Shown piece by piece: positions 1 through 8,381 of a stretch of DNA of 64,000 nucleotides. Under the pieces are notes generated by a model that did not search any database, was not told the DNA's origin, and saw only the letters and a program-made list of their open reading frames with translations. The stretch's first letter is position 1. The number at the start of each line of letters is the position of its first letter. The translations under genes and the position numbers were made by a program. Source of the DNA: Paenalcaligenes sp052103955 (GTDB lineage: Bacteria; Pseudomonadota; Gammaproteobacteria; Burkholderiales; Burkholderiaceae_B); NCBI GenBank assembly GCA_052103955.1, contig JBQELO010000005.1, forward strand, positions 62,001-126,000, given 5' to 3'.

Positions 1-3000
1 ACGTTAAGGCTGGTGACACGGTCACGATCACGATCGGCAACAAAACCTACACCACGACAGTAAACGCTGACGGTAAGACGTGGAGCAAAGACGTTCCGGG
101 TAAAGACCTGTTGGGCAACGCTAAAGTTGAAGCGAAAGTCGAGACTAAAGACGCCGCGGGTAACCCAGCGTCGGCAGAAGCTGAACGCCCCTACGGTGTA
201 GATACCGACCTGCCAGAAGCCGAAATCACGATCAACACCATTGCTGGTGATGATGTCATCAACAAAGCCGAGTCCGAGAAAGACGTCACGATCTCCGGAA
301 CAGTAGGTAAAGACGTAAAAGCGGGCGACACCGTCACAATCACGATCGGCAACAAAACCTACACCACGACAGTAAACGCTGACGGTAAGACGTGGAGCAA
401 AGACGTTCCGGGTAAAGACCTGTTGGGCAACGCTAAAGTTGAAGCGAAAGTAGAGACTAAAGACGCCGCCGGTAACCCAGCTAGCGCAGAAGCCGAGCGC
501 CCCTACGGTGTAGACACCGACCTGCCTGAAGCCGAAATCACGATCAACACCATTGCTGGTGACGACGTAGTTAACAAAGCCGAGTCTGAAAAAGACGTCA
601 CCATCTCCGGTACCGTTGGTAAAGACGTAAAAGCTGGCGATACCGTCACGATCACGATCGGCAACAAAACCTACACCACGACAGTGAATGCTGACGGTAA
701 GACGTGGAGCAAGGATGTTCCGGGTAAAGACCTGCTGGGCAACGCGAAAGTTGAAGCCAAAGTTGAGACTAAAGACGCCGCCGGTAACCCAGCTAGCGCA
801 GAAGCCGAGCGCCCCTATGGTGTAGATACCGGTCTACCAGAAGCCTCCATCACCATTGGTACTATCGCTGGTGATGACGTAGTTAATAAGGCCGAATCTG
901 AGAAAGACGTCACCATCTCCGGCACGGTAGGTAAAGACGTAAAAGCAGGCGACACTGTTACGGTGACAGTTAACGGTAAAGACTACACCACGACAGTTAA
1001 CGCTGACGGTAAAACATGGAACGTTGATGTTCCAGGTTCAGTGTTGGCTCAAGACAGCAATGTCCACGCTAAGGTTGAGACTAAAGATGCGGCAGGTAAC
1101 ACAGCATCGGCTGAGGCTGACCGTGGCTACGCTGTAGCCACCGATCTGCCAGAAGCATCAATCACCATTGGTACTATCGCTGGTGACGACGTCATCAACA
1201 AAGCCGAATCTGAAAAAGATGTCACGATTTCTGGCACGGTTGGTAAAGACGTGAAAGCTGGCGACACGGTCACGATCACGATCGGCAACAAAACCTACAC
1301 CACGACAGTAAACGCTGACGGTAAAACTTGGAGCAAAGACGTTCCTGGCCAAGACCTGCTGGGTAATGCCAAAGTAGAAGCCAAAGTCGACACTAAAGAC
1401 GCTGCGGGTAACCCTGCTAGCGCAGAGACCGAGCGCCCCTACGGCGTAGACACCGATCTGCCAAAAGCAGAAATCACGATCGACACCATTGCTGGTGACG
1501 ATATCATCGATAAGACTGAGTCTGAATCCGATGTAGAGATCACCGGTACAGTAGGTGCAGACGTTAAAGCTGGTGACAGCGTTACGGTGACTGTGAACGG
1601 CAAGGACTACCCCACCACGGTGAACAATGACGGTAAAACGTGGAGCGTTAAAGTGCCTGGTTCCGAGCTGGCGAAAGACTCTAACGTTCACGCCAAAGTA
1701 GAGACCGAAGATGCTGCGGGCAACCCCGCTAGTGCCGAGACCGATAGGCCCTACACCATTGATATAGACACTGGCACAGACGTGGGCTGCAACGGTAACG
1801 TCGTATGCAGCACCACCTACTTGGGCTACAGCAAAAACCCTGACGCAGACCCCGAAGGCGGCCTGAACACAGGTAAAGATGTAGGGCTGAACAACTACAT
1901 GGAGTTCTTGGTCAAGCTGAACCAAGTAGAAGAGCGTGGTGGGGAGTACTTTGTTGCCGGTAACGGTGGTAAAGCGGTCTTCACGCAAAAACTGCTGGGT
2001 GATGAGCATGAGTACATCAAGATTTCCATCCATGCTTCTGACAAGATTTTTGGTCAATCCCAAAATGAACTCAATCGTACCGGCGTAGACACAGAAAACG
2101 ATGTAACAGTAAGTGGCGCCACTCGTTCAAATGCTATTAACCCTGGCGACTACCCTGAACTAATTCAAGGTGTAGGCGATAAAAGTAATGAAGTCTATGT
2201 GCGTGCAGACGTATGGAATAAATACGCTCAAGACGGCCTCAATGTGAACGTAAACCACGATGGTGGTAAATACTTTGAGGAAACTGAGTGGAAACTGGGC
2301 GCACGTTACGAGCCGGATATTAACAATCCGCAAAAAGATGAAAACGGCAACGTTAAATACCCACTAGATCAGCACCCTACTAATGGTGCCGAGCTGGATA
2401 ACGGCAACCGCGTCATGGAAGGTGATCACGATTCGCAATATGCGTTCTCGGAAACAGTGAACCTAAAACCTGTAGCCACAGAAAGCTCTACTATTGAAAT
2501 CAGCCTAAATAACGTTGAAGTCGTAGAAGAGAAAAAAATCGAGATCCCCATCAAAGATGGCGTAATCGTGACACCTGGTGATAACAGCGGCATTGACGGC
2601 AATGGCCTTAAAGTGAGCCCTGTTTTACCTGGATCATTCATCAGCCAAAGCCCCGAACTGATTTACGCCAAAGGTATACATCACGTAGGTTCTATTGATG
2701 GCCGCTACGAAAACGGTCCTGTTAAGGGCTTTAACTACTTGATACTGGAAGGTGACCCTAGCCGTTACCAATTCTCGGATGTAGATTTCAAATCCCCCAA
2801 AATAGACACGGCTTGGGACATGACGTTCTACGGTGGTCGCGTTAAAGATACCCAAGGCGTAGATGGCCTGAATGAAGCAACATTCAATCACATCAAGGGC
2901 ATTATCTTTACCGATGGTACAGTGATAGAAGATGGCGTAATCACCAAATACGGTTCTTCTTTCATGCAGTACGATTTCACATTAGACGCCATACTGGCTG

Positions 3001-3692
3001 ATGATGTAGGTACAGAAACAGGGGTATTCCTCTCGTTTGAGGGGCTAACTCTGGATCAAATCAGCAAGCTGTCTATTAGCAAAGACGGCCAAGAGTTAGT
3101 GTGGAGCAAGCAAGACGGTAAAGTCTTTATTCCCAACGCTACGGGTGAAGATTTAGAAGGCATCAACATCCACGTTGTGGTTCCTAAAGCCGATCAACCC
3201 GCCGACTGGAACATCTCTGCAGAGTTGCAAGCTAAAGACAGTAGTGGTGCACCTATCGCTTCCGATAGCGCCTCTACCTCGGATGCCATTGCGCAAGCAG
3301 CATTGCTCGCCAGCGACGATCAGTTAGATGAGCTGTCCCCTGCACATCTGTTGCACGACGAAGATGAGATAGGGCTTTTGCTATCTACCAGCGCAGTGCA
3401 CGACCCTGCATTCCAAAGCAATGAGCCAACGAGCTTTAGCCACGAAGAAGGTGATGCTGCAAACCGCTTAAACTTAGCGGATATTCTGGGTGCACCTAAA
3501 AACCTTGAAGGCTTAGAGCCCTCTACAACTTCAGGGGATGCTCAACATGAAGCTACCACGGTGGTTCAAGATCAAGGTGAAGGCCGTTCTGCTGACTCAG
3601 CACTGCACGACGATGACCAACCTAGCCTGATGCAAGAGCTAGGTAGACGCTTGATGGATGAAAGCCAAAAGCTCAACAACCCTGATCTATAA
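1..3692 (+). CDS. Giant repetitive surface adhesin (BapA/Ig-like repeat type), 3' part
   Basis: The gene enters the window already open, with its first complete codon at base 3, and ends at TAA 3690-3692, leaving 1229 visible residues. The first 590 or so are near-identical 104-residue Ig-like units with the recurring pieces TIAGDD, SGTVGKDVKAGD, NADGKTW and KDAAGNPASAE, typical of type I-secreted biofilm adhesins. The last 640 residues are not repetitive. They start with a Cys-containing segment (DVGCNGNVVC) and end in a very acidic tail containing a LNLADILG-like motif, as seen near the C-terminus of T1SS adhesins. No RTX nonapeptides, YadA anchor or autotransporter barrel is visible. The TTG at 111 is internal, not a start. 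The T1SS genes expected for such a protein are not in the window. Role: probably cell-cell or surface adhesion. The family is clear; the exact type is less certain. Confidence 0.85.
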   Translation, partial: VKAGDTVTITIGNKTYTTTVNADGKTWSKDVPGKDLLGNAKVEAKVETKDAAGNPASAEAERPYGVDTDLPEAEITINTIAGDDVINKAESEKDVTISGTVGKDVKAGDTVTITIGNKTYTTTVNADGKTWSKDVPGKDLLGNAKVEAKVETKDAAGNPASAEAERPYGVDTDLPEAEITINTIAGDDVVNKAESEKDVTISGTVGKDVKAGDTVTITIGNKTYTTTVNADGKTWSKDVPGKDLLGNAKVEAKVETKDAAGNPASAEAERPYGVDTGLPEASITIGTIAGDDVVNKAESEKDVTISGTVGKDVKAGDTVTVTVNGKDYTTTVNADGKTWNVDVPGSVLAQDSNVHAKVETKDAAGNTASAEADRGYAVATDLPEASITIGTIAGDDVINKAESEKDVTISGTVGKDVKAGDTVTITIGNKTYTTTVNADGKTWSKDVPGQDLLGNAKVEAKVDTKDAAGNPASAETERPYGVDTDLPKAEITIDTIAGDDIIDKTESESDVEITGTVGADVKAGDSVTVTVNGKDYPTTVNNDGKTWSVKVPGSELAKDSNVHAKVETEDAAGNPASAETDRPYTIDIDTGTDVGCNGNVVCSTTYLGYSKNPDADPEGGLNTGKDVGLNNYMEFLVKLNQVEERGGEYFVAGNGGKAVFTQKLLGDEHEYIKISIHASDKIFGQSQNELNRTGVDTENDVTVSGATRSNAINPGDYPELIQGVGDKSNEVYVRADVWNKYAQDGLNVNVNHDGGKYFEETEWKLGARYEPDINNPQKDENGNVKYPLDQHPTNGAELDNGNRVMEGDHDSQYAFSETVNLKPVATESSTIEISLNNVEVVEEKKIEIPIKDGVIVTPGDNSGIDGNGLKVSPVLPGSFISQSPELIYAKGIHHVGSIDGRYENGPVKGFNYLILEGDPSRYQFSDVDFKSPKIDTAWDMTFYGGRVKDTQGVDGLNEATFNHIKGIIFTDGTVIEDGVITKYGSSFMQYDFTLDAILADDVGTETGVFLSFEGLTLDQISKLSISKDGQELVWSKQDGKVFIPNATGEDLEGINIHVVVPKADQPADWNISAELQAKDSSGAPIASDSASTSDAIAQAALLASDDQLDELSPAHLLHDEDEIGLLLSTSAVHDPAFQSNEPTSFSHEEGDAANRLNLADILGAPKNLEGLEPSTTSGDAQHEATTVVQDQGEGRSADSALHDDDQPSLMQELGRRLMDESQKLNNPDL
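3..1770 (+). repeat. Tandem 312-bp (104-aa) Ig-like repeats, about 5.7 units
   Basis: The codon run for VKAGD recurs at 3, 315, 627, 939, 1251 and 1563, an exact 312-bp period without indels. Units 1, 2, 3 and 5 are type A (second half with IGNKTYTTTV and GKDLLGNAKVEAKV). Units 4 and 6 are type B (VTVNGKDY, then a VHAKVE segment). The first half of each unit is almost the same in both types. Many runs are identical at nucleotide level, which suggests recent duplication or gene conversion. Confidence 0.95.
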
Positions 3693-3708
3693 GCTGGCAG
3701 CATAGCCA

Positions 3709-3748
3709 AAGCCCCATTCCCCGTTTATACAGGGAATGGGGCTTTTTT
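3709..3748 (+). terminator. Rho-independent terminator of the adhesin gene
   Basis: An 11-bp perfect stem (GCCCCATTCCC at 3711-3721 with its complement at 3732-3742), extended by A-T pairs and followed by six T at 3743-3748. It starts 16 bases after the adhesin stop codon and faces the converging MFS gene. Confidence 0.9.
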
Positions 3749-3761
3749 ATCACTATGTTAT

Positions 3762-4916
3762 TTAGGCACCTTGTATAGCGCGACGACGAGCGCTACCTAG
3801 CCACACTAGGCTTAGACCACCTGCTGCCAACACCGCACCAGCCAGTGGCACAGCCACATAACCTAACCCTTGTCCTATCACTACACCACCCAGCGCTGCC
3901 CCCACCGCATTGCCTAAATTAAAAGCGCCCACATTCACAGACGACGCAAGACCCGGTGCTTGTGCTGCTGCCTGCATAACCCGCATCTGCACAGGCGGCA
4001 CAATACCAAAAGCGGCAGCACCCCACACCACTAAGCTAATAGCCGCACCACTTTTCGTCGTCATCATAAAAGGCATCACCACCATGATGACGGTCAAAGC
4101 ACCAAGAATAAGTTTGGTTGCCCCATCCAGAGACCAGTCCGCCAACTTGCCACCAATACTATTGCCCAAAGTGAAGCCCACACCAATCAACACCAACGCA
4201 AAGGCCACAAAACTTGGACCCGCATGGGTAATATCAGCCAGCACAGGCGCTATATAGGTATACAGCGTGAACATCGCTCCGGCCCCCAGCACCGTTGTTC
4301 CCATGGCTAACAACACCTCGGGACGGCTCAGCACCTTCAGTTCACGACGCACATCCGGGCGCTGTCCTGGCTCTCCTTTAGGCAAAGCCACCCACAACGC
4401 AGCAATAGTAATCAAACCCAACATAGCCGTACCACCAAAAGCCACACGCCAACCTACCTGTTGACCAATCCACGTTGCAGCCGGTACGCCACCCACATTC
4501 GCGATCGTTAGGCCCATAAACATCATGGCAATAGCACTCGCCTGTTTATCTTTAGGCACCACACTAGCCGCCACTACAGCACCAATGCCGAAGAAAGCAC
4601 CATGATTCAAACTGGTGATTAAACGTGAAAGCAATAGGGTTGTGTAGGTGGGAGCAAAAGCGGATAACAGGTTCCCTATGGTGAACAGCACCATCAATGC
4701 CATTAATGCCCCACGTTTACCAAAGCGACTAAATAGTAAGGTCATCACAGGCGCACCCACCATCACCCCAATAGCGTAGGCCGAAACCAGCATGCCAGCA
4801 GTCGGTATACCAACCTGCACACCATCGGCAATCACAGGCAGTAAACCCATAGGGGTAAATTCAGTGGTGCCGATGGCAAACGCACCAATGGCGAGGGCAA
4901 ACAAAGCAAGAGGCAT
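3762..4916 (-). CDS. MFS transporter, DHA1 family (AraJ/YdhP-like)
   Basis: A 384-residue inner-membrane protein with about twelve hydrophobic segments. The N-terminal helix carries the FAIGTTEF motif and a GxxxSRFGKR loop follows helix 2, both typical of DHA1 drug:proton antiporters. A segment rich in Gly/Pro, GLTIANVGGVPAATWIG, matches antiporter motif C in helix 5. E. coli AraJ and YdhP are the closest relatives I recognise; some related proteins move purines or sugars, so the substrate is open. The gene stands alone, converging on the adhesin. Its upstream spacer holds a 19-bp perfect palindrome, so control by a regulator encoded elsewhere is likely. Confidence 0.85.
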   Translation of the reverse strand: MPLALFALAIGAFAIGTTEFTPMGLLPVIADGVQVGIPTAGMLVSAYAIGVMVGAPVMTLLFSRFGKRGALMALMVLFTIGNLLSAFAPTYTTLLLSRLITSLNHGAFFGIGAVVAASVVPKDKQASAIAMMFMGLTIANVGGVPAATWIGQQVGWRVAFGGTAMLGLITIAALWVALPKGEPGQRPDVRRELKVLSRPEVLLAMGTTVLGAGAMFTLYTYIAPVLADITHAGPSFVAFALVLIGVGFTLGNSIGGKLADWSLDGATKLILGALTVIMVVMPFMMTTKSGAAISLVVWGAAAFGIVPPVQMRVMQAAAQAPGLASSVNVGAFNLGNAVGAALGGVVIGQGLGYVAVPLAGAVLAAGGLSLVWLGSARRRAIQGA

Positions 4917-4981
4917 GATTTCAATCCAGTGTGTTTTTCAATGGATGACATTGTCTCAAGTTAATATTTGCCGATTAAGCC

Positions 4982-5015
4982 TAGTATTTAATAAATACTA
5001 TTGAAATTTATTCAA
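4982..5015. promoter_or_regulatory. Adjacent palindromes upstream of the MFS gene
   Basis: TAGTATTTAATAAATACTA at 4982-5000 is a perfect 19-bp palindrome (9-bp arms). It is followed directly by TTGAA-N5-TTCAA at 5001-5015, which contains a T-N11-A core of LysR type. The pair lies 66 bases and more upstream of the MFS start at 4916. No regulator gene is next to it. Confidence 0.5.
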
Positions 5016-5129
5016 CAATAAAATAGTTCTTAACAGACAAAACATGCTGGCAGTGTTATGTGCGCTGAGGATTCACCACACCTCCATACACACAGAGCAA
5101 CTCAAAGAGGATACTGTGACGCTAAACGC

Positions 5130-5161
5130 AAAAAAGCCCTTGATTTCTCAAGGGCTTTTTT
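5130..5161 (-). terminator. Terminator behind tRNA-Ser (can act in both directions)
   Basis: Perfect 13-bp stem: AAAAAAGCCCTTG at 5130-5142 and its complement at 5149-5161, with a 6-base loop. Read on the minus strand it ends in a T run, 6 bases after the tRNA-Ser 3' end. The rest of the 4917-5167 spacer contains only the palindromes at 4982-5015. Confidence 0.9.
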
Positions 5162-5167
5162 AAATTC

Positions 5168-5258
5168 TGGCGGACAGGGGGGGATTCGAACCCCCGATAC
5201 GCTATTAACGTATACACGCTTTCCAGGCGTGCGCCTTCAACCGCTCGGCCACCTGTCC
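5168..5258 (-). tRNA. tRNA-Ser (anticodon GGA)
   Basis: 91 bases including an encoded CCA (5168-5170). The 7-bp acceptor stem GGACAGG/CCTGTCC, a long variable arm typical of serine tRNAs, the TTCGAAT T-loop and an anticodon loop CTGGAAA (anticodon GGA, reading UCC/UCU) are all visible. It lies 39 bases downstream of ribD on the same strand and may be co-transcribed with it. Confidence 0.97.
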
Positions 5259-5297
5259 TATCTGTTACTGCCAAGCCTGCTATTATAGCTAAGATTA

Positions 5298-6431
5298 CTA
5301 AAAAAGCAAACCTTCCTGTAAAGACACCCAACGTTGGGCGTCGCGTAGCAATAAACGCACATCTTTACCCACGCGCAATGCATCGTGAAACTCAAAGCGA
5401 CGTGCGGCATCCAACTGCTGTAGCTCGGGCAATGCCACTAAAGGCTGCCCCGGCCCCAACAATGTAGGGGCAACATAGCTGATGATTTGATCTACCCTAC
5501 CCGTTTGCAGCATCGCCCCACTAAAGAGCCCACCCGCTTCTACATGCACTTCATTAATGTCCTGCTGATCTATGTAGGCAAGCACTTCTGTCAAATCGGC
5601 ATGACCGTTTACATCCCGCTCAACCTGGGTCACGGTGACGTTTTTTTCGCTAAGCAACTGTGCTTTAACGGGGTTATGCGTACTTGTGAACACCCACACG
5701 GGATCACCGTTTAGCAATGCGGCATTTAAGGGCAATCGTAAGTGTGTATCCACCACGGCACGTATAGGCTGTCGTGGTGTATCTAGCCCGCGCACATTCA
5801 ACAACGGGTTATCGGCCAGCACGGTACCTATGCCAGTCAGCACAACGCATGATCTCGCACGCCATAAGTGGCCATCTTGCCTAGCCTCAGACCCTGTTAT
5901 CCACTGAGATTGGCCATTTTGCAATGCGCTACGACCATCCAGCGAACCTGCTAACTTCAACCATATCCACGCTTGCTTACGCAGCATGCGGGATACGAAT
6001 CCAGGGTTTTGTTCCAGCGCAGCATCGGCACACACACCCGTTTGCACGGGAATACCGGCTTCTTGCAATGCGCGTATGCCACGCCCCGCCACCAAAGGAT
6101 TGGGGTCTAGCAATGCCACCACCACTCGCAGCGGTTTTGCTTGGATCAATGCTTGTACACAAGGCGGAGTACGACCAAAGTGACTACAAGGCTCTAGTGT
6201 GACGTATACCGTGCAGGTAGAGATATCCACATTCTTCGCACGCGCTGCAGCCAATGCCATCACTTCGGCATGAGGCCCACCCGCTTGCTGCGTTGCACCC
6301 ACAGCTACCGCTTGATCGTCGTGAACAATCACGCAACCTACGCGTGGATTAGGCGAAGTTAAGTGCATAACGGACTGTGCCTGCGCTAAGGCTAGCTGCA
6401 TCCATTTCACGTCAGTCACGCTACTCACCAT
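5298..6431 (-). CDS. ribD: Bifunctional riboflavin deaminase/reductase RibD
   Basis: RibD catalyses two steps of riboflavin synthesis, deamination of the pyrimidinone 5'-phosphate and NADPH reduction of its ribosyl side chain. The N-terminal deaminase domain (about 1-145) has the zinc site H54-A-E56 with C82 and C91 in the PCSHFGRTPPC pattern. The reductase domain (about 150-377) starts with LKLAGSLDGRSA and has the GIGTVLADNPLLNVR motif and a C-terminal EAGG. The length of 377 is normal. The start lies 8 bases after the nrdR stop, so nrdR and ribD are probably co-transcribed, as is common in proteobacteria. Confidence 0.96.
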   Translation of the reverse strand: MVSSVTDVKWMQLALAQAQSVMHLTSPNPRVGCVIVHDDQAVAVGATQQAGGPHAEVMALAAARAKNVDISTCTVYVTLEPCSHFGRTPPCVQALIQAKPLRVVVALLDPNPLVAGRGIRALQEAGIPVQTGVCADAALEQNPGFVSRMLRKQAWIWLKLAGSLDGRSALQNGQSQWITGSEARQDGHLWRARSCVVLTGIGTVLADNPLLNVRGLDTPRQPIRAVVDTHLRLPLNAALLNGDPVWVFTSTHNPVKAQLLSEKNVTVTQVERDVNGHADLTEVLAYIDQQDINEVHVEAGGLFSGAMLQTGRVDQIISYVAPTLLGPGQPLVALPELQQLDAARRFEFHDALRVGKDVRLLLRDAQRWVSLQEGLLF

Positions 6432-6439
6432 TGGCCCGT

Positions 6440-6913
6440 TTACTCGGGGGAATGGTTCACCGGACCATCCTGCATTTCTTGGATAGTCCGCATGAATTCA
6501 TGAATATCATTAAAACTCTTGTAGACGGATGCAAAGCGCACATAGCCCACTTGGTCTAGTTGCTTCAGCTCGTCCATAGCCAGATCGCCAATGTGTTCAG
6601 TGGATATCTCTCGTTCACCACTGACCATTAAGCGCTCGATGATGCGACGCACAGCGGCATCTACATCAGCACTGGCGACAGAACGCTTGCGCAACGCCAG
6701 ATCTAGGCTGGCACGCAAGCGTTTGTCATCAAATTCCATACGGCTGCCATCTCGCTTGACCACCGCAGGCATCAACAACTCCATGCGCTCGTATGTGGTA
6801 AATCGGCGATCGCAGGCCGCACAACGGCGACGGCGTCGAATAGAATCGCCTTCTTCTGATACCCGGGAGTCTACGACTTGGGTATCACCATTTCCACAAA
6901 ACGGACATTTCAT
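6440..6913 (-). CDS. nrdR: Transcriptional repressor NrdR
   Basis: A 157-residue nucleotide-sensing repressor of ribonucleotide reductase genes. An N-terminal zinc ribbon (CPFC at 3-6 and CAAC at 31-34, followed by RRFTTYER) is followed by an ATP-cone domain (about 49-139, starting VVKRDGSRMEFD). It sits between glyA (34 bases upstream) and ribD (8 bases downstream), the usual glyA-nrdR-ribD order. No NrdR boxes were found in the window, and nrd genes are not nearby. Confidence 0.97.
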   Translation of the reverse strand: MKCPFCGNGDTQVVDSRVSEEGDSIRRRRRCAACDRRFTTYERMELLMPAVVKRDGSRMEFDDKRLRASLDLALRKRSVASADVDAAVRRIIERLMVSGEREISTEHIGDLAMDELKQLDQVGYVRFASVYKSFNDIHEFMRTIQEMQDGPVNHSPE

Positions 6914-6947
6914 CGTCTAAAAAGGCCCCGAAGGGCCGCTAGTAATA

Positions 6948-8198
6948 TTACTTAGCACTATACACTGGGAAACGCGCCGTGAGTTCATTGACTCGTTGGC
7001 GAACTGCCTCAATGTTGGCGGCATCATGCGGATTATCCAACACATCTGCAATCAAGTTAGCCGTTAACTCTGCTTCGGCTTCTTTGAAACCACGCGTTGT
7101 CATCGCTGGTGCACCCAGACGAATACCGCTAGTCACGAATGGAGACTCTGGGTCGTTAGGGATAGCGTTTTTGTTCACCGTGATGTGTGCTTCACCCAAT
7201 ACGCGCTCGGCATCTTTACCGTTAATGCCTTTAGCACGCAGGTCTACCAGCATAACGTGGCTTTCTGTTCTGGAAGACACGATACGCAGACCACGCTTAA
7301 CCAATGTTTTGGCCATTACGTCGGCGTTTTTAACGACTTGTGCTGCGTACTCTTTAAAGCTTGGCTCCAGCGCTTCTTTGAATGCTACGGCTTTAGCAGC
7401 AATCACGTGCATCAATGGGCCGCCTTGAATGCCTGGGAAAATTGCGGAGTTAATCGCTTTTTCGTGCTCGGCTTTCATCATGATTACGCCACCACGAGGA
7501 CCACGCAACGATTTGTGCGTAGTAGTAGTAACGAAGTCAGCGTGAGGAACTGGGTTGGGGTAAGCACCACCAGCCACCAAACCGGCGTAGTGAGCGATAT
7601 CCACCATGAACAATGCACCGTTTTCGTGTGCAATACGTGCCATGCGCTCAAAGTCGATACGCAGGGAGTAAGCCGATGCGCCACCCACGATCAATTTTGG
7701 TTTGTGTTCTTTAGCCAGCGCTTCCAATTGGTCGTAATCCAACTCTTCGTTGGCATCCAAACCGTAAGGAATGAAGTTGTACAGTTTACCCGAAGCGTTA
7801 ACAGGGGAACCGTGTGTCAGGTGACCACCTTCCGCCAAGCTCATACCCAAAACGGTGTCACCCGGTTTCAGCACGGCCATATACACGCCTTGGTTAGCTT
7901 GAGAGCCGGAGTTAGGCTGCACGTTAGCGGCCTCAGCACCAAATAGCTCTTTCAAACGATCAATCGCCAAACGCTCGACTTCGTCCACATACTCACAACC
8001 GCCATAATAACGACGACCTGGGTAGCCTTCTGCATACTTGTTAGTCAGTTGGGTACCCTGAGCCTGCATGACTGCTGGGCTAGCGTAGTTTTCCGAAGCA
8101 ATCAGCTCAATATGCTGTTCTTGGCGGGTGTCTTCTTTCTGGATTGCGTCCCAAAGAGCGGGGTCTACAATATCCAGCGTACGTGAACGATCAAACAT
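6948..8198 (-). CDS. glyA: Serine hydroxymethyltransferase GlyA
   Basis: GlyA is a PLP enzyme that interconverts serine and glycine with tetrahydrofolate, the main source of one-carbon units. The protein has 416 residues, the usual length. IASENYAS, the YYGGCEYVD block and the PLP lysine K229 in TTTTHKSLRGPRGG are present. I chose the ATG at 8198 (MFDRSRTLDI) because AGGA lies about 7-10 bases upstream and homologues start here; the frame stays open 30 codons further upstream without family similarity. It heads the glyA-nrdR-ribD cluster. A long inverted repeat sits just upstream at 8278-8344. Confidence 0.97.
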   Translation of the reverse strand: MFDRSRTLDIVDPALWDAIQKEDTRQEQHIELIASENYASPAVMQAQGTQLTNKYAEGYPGRRYYGGCEYVDEVERLAIDRLKELFGAEAANVQPNSGSQANQGVYMAVLKPGDTVLGMSLAEGGHLTHGSPVNASGKLYNFIPYGLDANEELDYDQLEALAKEHKPKLIVGGASAYSLRIDFERMARIAHENGALFMVDIAHYAGLVAGGAYPNPVPHADFVTTTTHKSLRGPRGGVIMMKAEHEKAINSAIFPGIQGGPLMHVIAAKAVAFKEALEPSFKEYAAQVVKNADVMAKTLVKRGLRIVSSRTESHVMLVDLRAKGINGKDAERVLGEAHITVNKNAIPNDPESPFVTSGIRLGAPAMTTRGFKEAEAELTANLIADVLDNPHDAANIEAVRQRVNELTARFPVYSAK

Positions 8199-8277
8199 GA
8201 GAGATCCTAAAAAATAAGGAAACTGAAATGAATCCGTCATTTTAGCGCCTAAGCGTTGCCTAGGGCTGAAATAAGAG

Positions 8278-8344
8278 AAAGGTGGCACTCAAACCGCAAC
8301 GCTTCTTCCAAAAAAAGACAGTTGCTTGAACGAGTGCCACCTTT
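8278..8344. repeat. 13-bp perfect inverted repeat around a 41-base loop
   Basis: AAAGGTGGCACTC at 8278-8290 is exactly complementary to 8332-8344. Inside the loop, GCAAC/GTTGC segments can pair again. The element lies between the PEBP gene and glyA, both on the minus strand. It could be a terminator-like structure for the former or a folded leader for the latter. It does not match a glycine riboswitch that I recognise. Confidence 0.6.
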
Positions 8345-8381
8345 TAGGTGAATTTTTCTCAACCTGCTAAAGCCAAAATGC

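Noticed and set aside
3..1770. Regular repeats read as a CRISPR array
   Set aside because: The units are 312 bp, contiguous and in frame within a coding region, with no spacers and no cas genes.
1158..2063. 301-codon open frame antisense to the adhesin
   Set aside because: It is a shadow of the repeat composition; it covers two repeat units, has no start signal and no family-like sequence.
7185..7946. 253-codon open frame antisense to glyA
   Set aside because: Fully inside a highly conserved gene on the other strand, rich in Cys/His/Gln as expected for a shadow frame.
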